This document shows positions 4,664 to 5,769 of a stretch of DNA of 5,769 nt, in pieces. The position numbers and the translations under genes are program-made. Under the pieces are notes generated by a model. The model was not told the DNA's origin and did no database searches. It was given only the letters and a program-made list of their open reading frames with translations. The DNA is from Treponema sp. (GTDB taxonomy: Bacteria; Spirochaetota; Spirochaetia; Treponematales; Breznakiellaceae). The stretch is from contig JAIRZS010000110.1 in the NCBI GenBank assembly GCA_031267115.1, positions 1 through 5,769 on the forward strand, read 5' to 3'. How positions within the stretch are numbered: the first letter of the stretch is position 1; the number at the start of each line of letters is the position of its first letter.

Positions 4664-5769
4664 ATGAAGGCGCGTGAAATATGCGGGGGGGTTTACTGCC
4701 TCCACGCGGATATTAAGACAACCGAACTTTTCGAAGGCATCTGGCCGATACCCCAGGGCGTTTCCCTGAACGCCTATCTTGTCAGGGGCGAAAAAACCGC
4801 CCTTATCGACCTGGTCCGGGACTGGACCGATGCCCCCAGACAGATTGAAGACGCCCTGGATTCCATAGGCGCGTCTTTTTCTACCATTGACTACCTGGTT
4901 CTAAACCACCTGGAGCCGGATCATACCGGCTGGCTCGCCGAATTCCGGGAGAAAAACCCCGGGGCGGAGATCATTTCCACCCAGAAGGGAATCGGCCTGG
5001 TAAAGACCTTTTACAATATAGAAAGCGGCCTCCGGGCGGTGAAAGACGGGGATACCCTGGACCTGGGCAGCGGCAAGGTTTTGGCCTTTTACGAGGCCCC
5101 GAACATCCACTGGCCCGAAACCATGATTACCTGCGAGACCGGATCGGCGACGATATTCCCCTGCGACGCCTTCGGCTCTTTCGGCGCCCTGGGCAGCCGG
5201 GTTTTTGACGACGAATTCAACGCTGAGGAACACGATTTCTTTGAAAAGGAATGCCTCCGCTATTATGCCAATATTGTCTCGTCTTTTTCGGTGTTCGTGG
5301 AAAAGGCGATCAAAAAGCTGGAGGGGATTCCGGTAAAATGCGTGGCCCCGAGCCACGGCATAGTCTGGCGCAGGGACCCCCAGGCCATTATCAGCCGATA
5401 CCGGAAATACGCGGCATACGCGAAAGGCCCGGCGGAAAAGGAAATCGCCGTCATCTGGGGGTCCATGTACGGCAACACCAGGCGGGGCCTCGACGCGGCA
5501 ATACGCGGCATTGAGGCGGAAGGCGGCGTACCGTACACGATCCGCCACGTGCCGGACGAAAACATAAGCTATATACTCGCGGACGCCTACAAAAGCGCCG
5601 GAATTCTCCTGGCTATGCCTACCTATGAATACGCCATGTTCCCGCCCATGGCCTACGCGCTGGATATTTTCAGGCGCAAGCACATCTTCGGAAAAACCGC
5701 CCTGCGCATCGGTTCCTGGGGCTGGGTAGGCGGCGCGAAAAAAGAATACGACGCCGCCATGGAAAGCCT
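4664..5769 (+). CDS. fprA: A-type flavodiiron protein (O2/NO reductase), 3'-truncated by window edge
   Basis: Flavodiiron proteins are cytosolic enzymes of anaerobes that reduce O2 to water or NO to N2O, with electrons arriving through rubredoxin and FMN. The frame is open for 368 codons to the window end. The metallo-beta-lactamase-like domain (about 1-250) carries all seven diiron ligands: His82, Glu84, Asp86 and His87 in NHLEPDH, His149 in NIHWP, Asp168 in CDAFG, and His231 in SHG. The flavodoxin domain (from about 258) has the FMN phosphate loop GSMYGNT (266-272), MPTYEY (318-323) and GSWGWVGGA (350-358). Family members are near 400 residues, so roughly 30 or more are missing; a fused rubredoxin tail cannot be excluded. 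I chose the ATG at 4664; an in-frame GTG at 4652 follows a stop at 4646. The ribosome site is weak. O2 versus NO preference cannot be read from the sequence. Confidence 0.93.
   Translation, partial: MKAREICGGVYCLHADIKTTELFEGIWPIPQGVSLNAYLVRGEKTALIDLVRDWTDAPRQIEDALDSIGASFSTIDYLVLNHLEPDHTGWLAEFREKNPGAEIISTQKGIGLVKTFYNIESGLRAVKDGDTLDLGSGKVLAFYEAPNIHWPETMITCETGSATIFPCDAFGSFGALGSRVFDDEFNAEEHDFFEKECLRYYANIVSSFSVFVEKAIKKLEGIPVKCVAPSHGIVWRRDPQAIISRYRKYAAYAKGPAEKEIAVIWGSMYGNTRRGLDAAIRGIEAEGGVPYTIRHVPDENISYILADAYKSAGILLAMPTYEYAMFPPMAYALDIFRRKHIFGKTALRIGSWGWVGGAKKEYDAAMES

Noticed and set aside
4901..5683. Open frame of 260 codons on the - strand opposite the flavodiiron gene
   Set aside because: The + strand frame carries all seven diiron ligands and the FMN loop; the antisense frame shows no motif and no ribosome site I could trust.

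Overview
The window looks like chromosomal DNA of an anaerobic, motile, moderately GC-rich bacterium. A Treponema-like spirochete is my best guess. The guess rests on the N-terminally extended CheY-like protein, the short SerA ending in an ACT domain, and an oxygen- or NO-reducing flavodiiron protein. It comes from general recall of these families, not from a database search.

Left part (1-2568, + strand): the end of a tightly packed serine operon. serC (phosphoserine aminotransferase, cut by the left edge) overlaps serA (3-phosphoglycerate dehydrogenase) by 8 bases. serA overlaps a 97-codon gene for a small two-helix membrane protein of unknown function through an ATGA junction. The two enzymes do consecutive steps from 3-phosphoglycerate to phosphoserine; no serB phosphatase is present here. 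A gap of about 145 bases follows, holding four GC-rich hairpins, and ends at the 3' end of a convergent gene.

Middle (2713-4118): a tRNA-dihydrouridine synthase gene on the - strand. Its best promoter places the transcription start almost on the ATG, so it may be read as a leaderless mRNA. The roughly 400-base region between it and the next, divergent gene holds a compound repeat element at about 3772-3902. This has imperfect terminal inverted repeats and two tandem hairpin-pair units. Further right are more GC hairpins, two GGTAAA repeats one helical turn apart, a perfect 16-bp palindrome, and a sigma70-type promoter.

Right part (4119-5769, + strand): a stand-alone CheY-type receiver gene with its own promoter and visibly lower GC than its neighbours, then an A-type flavodiiron protein gene (fprA-like) that runs off the right edge. 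All seven diiron ligands and the FMN-binding loop can be read in it. It would detoxify O2 or NO.

No CRISPR array, tRNA, rRNA, transposase or phage gene is visible. The coding genes are familiar. The less explained material is the intergenic repeat architecture, the possible leaderless dus transcript, the palindrome upstream of the cheY-like gene, and the small membrane protein coupled to serA.
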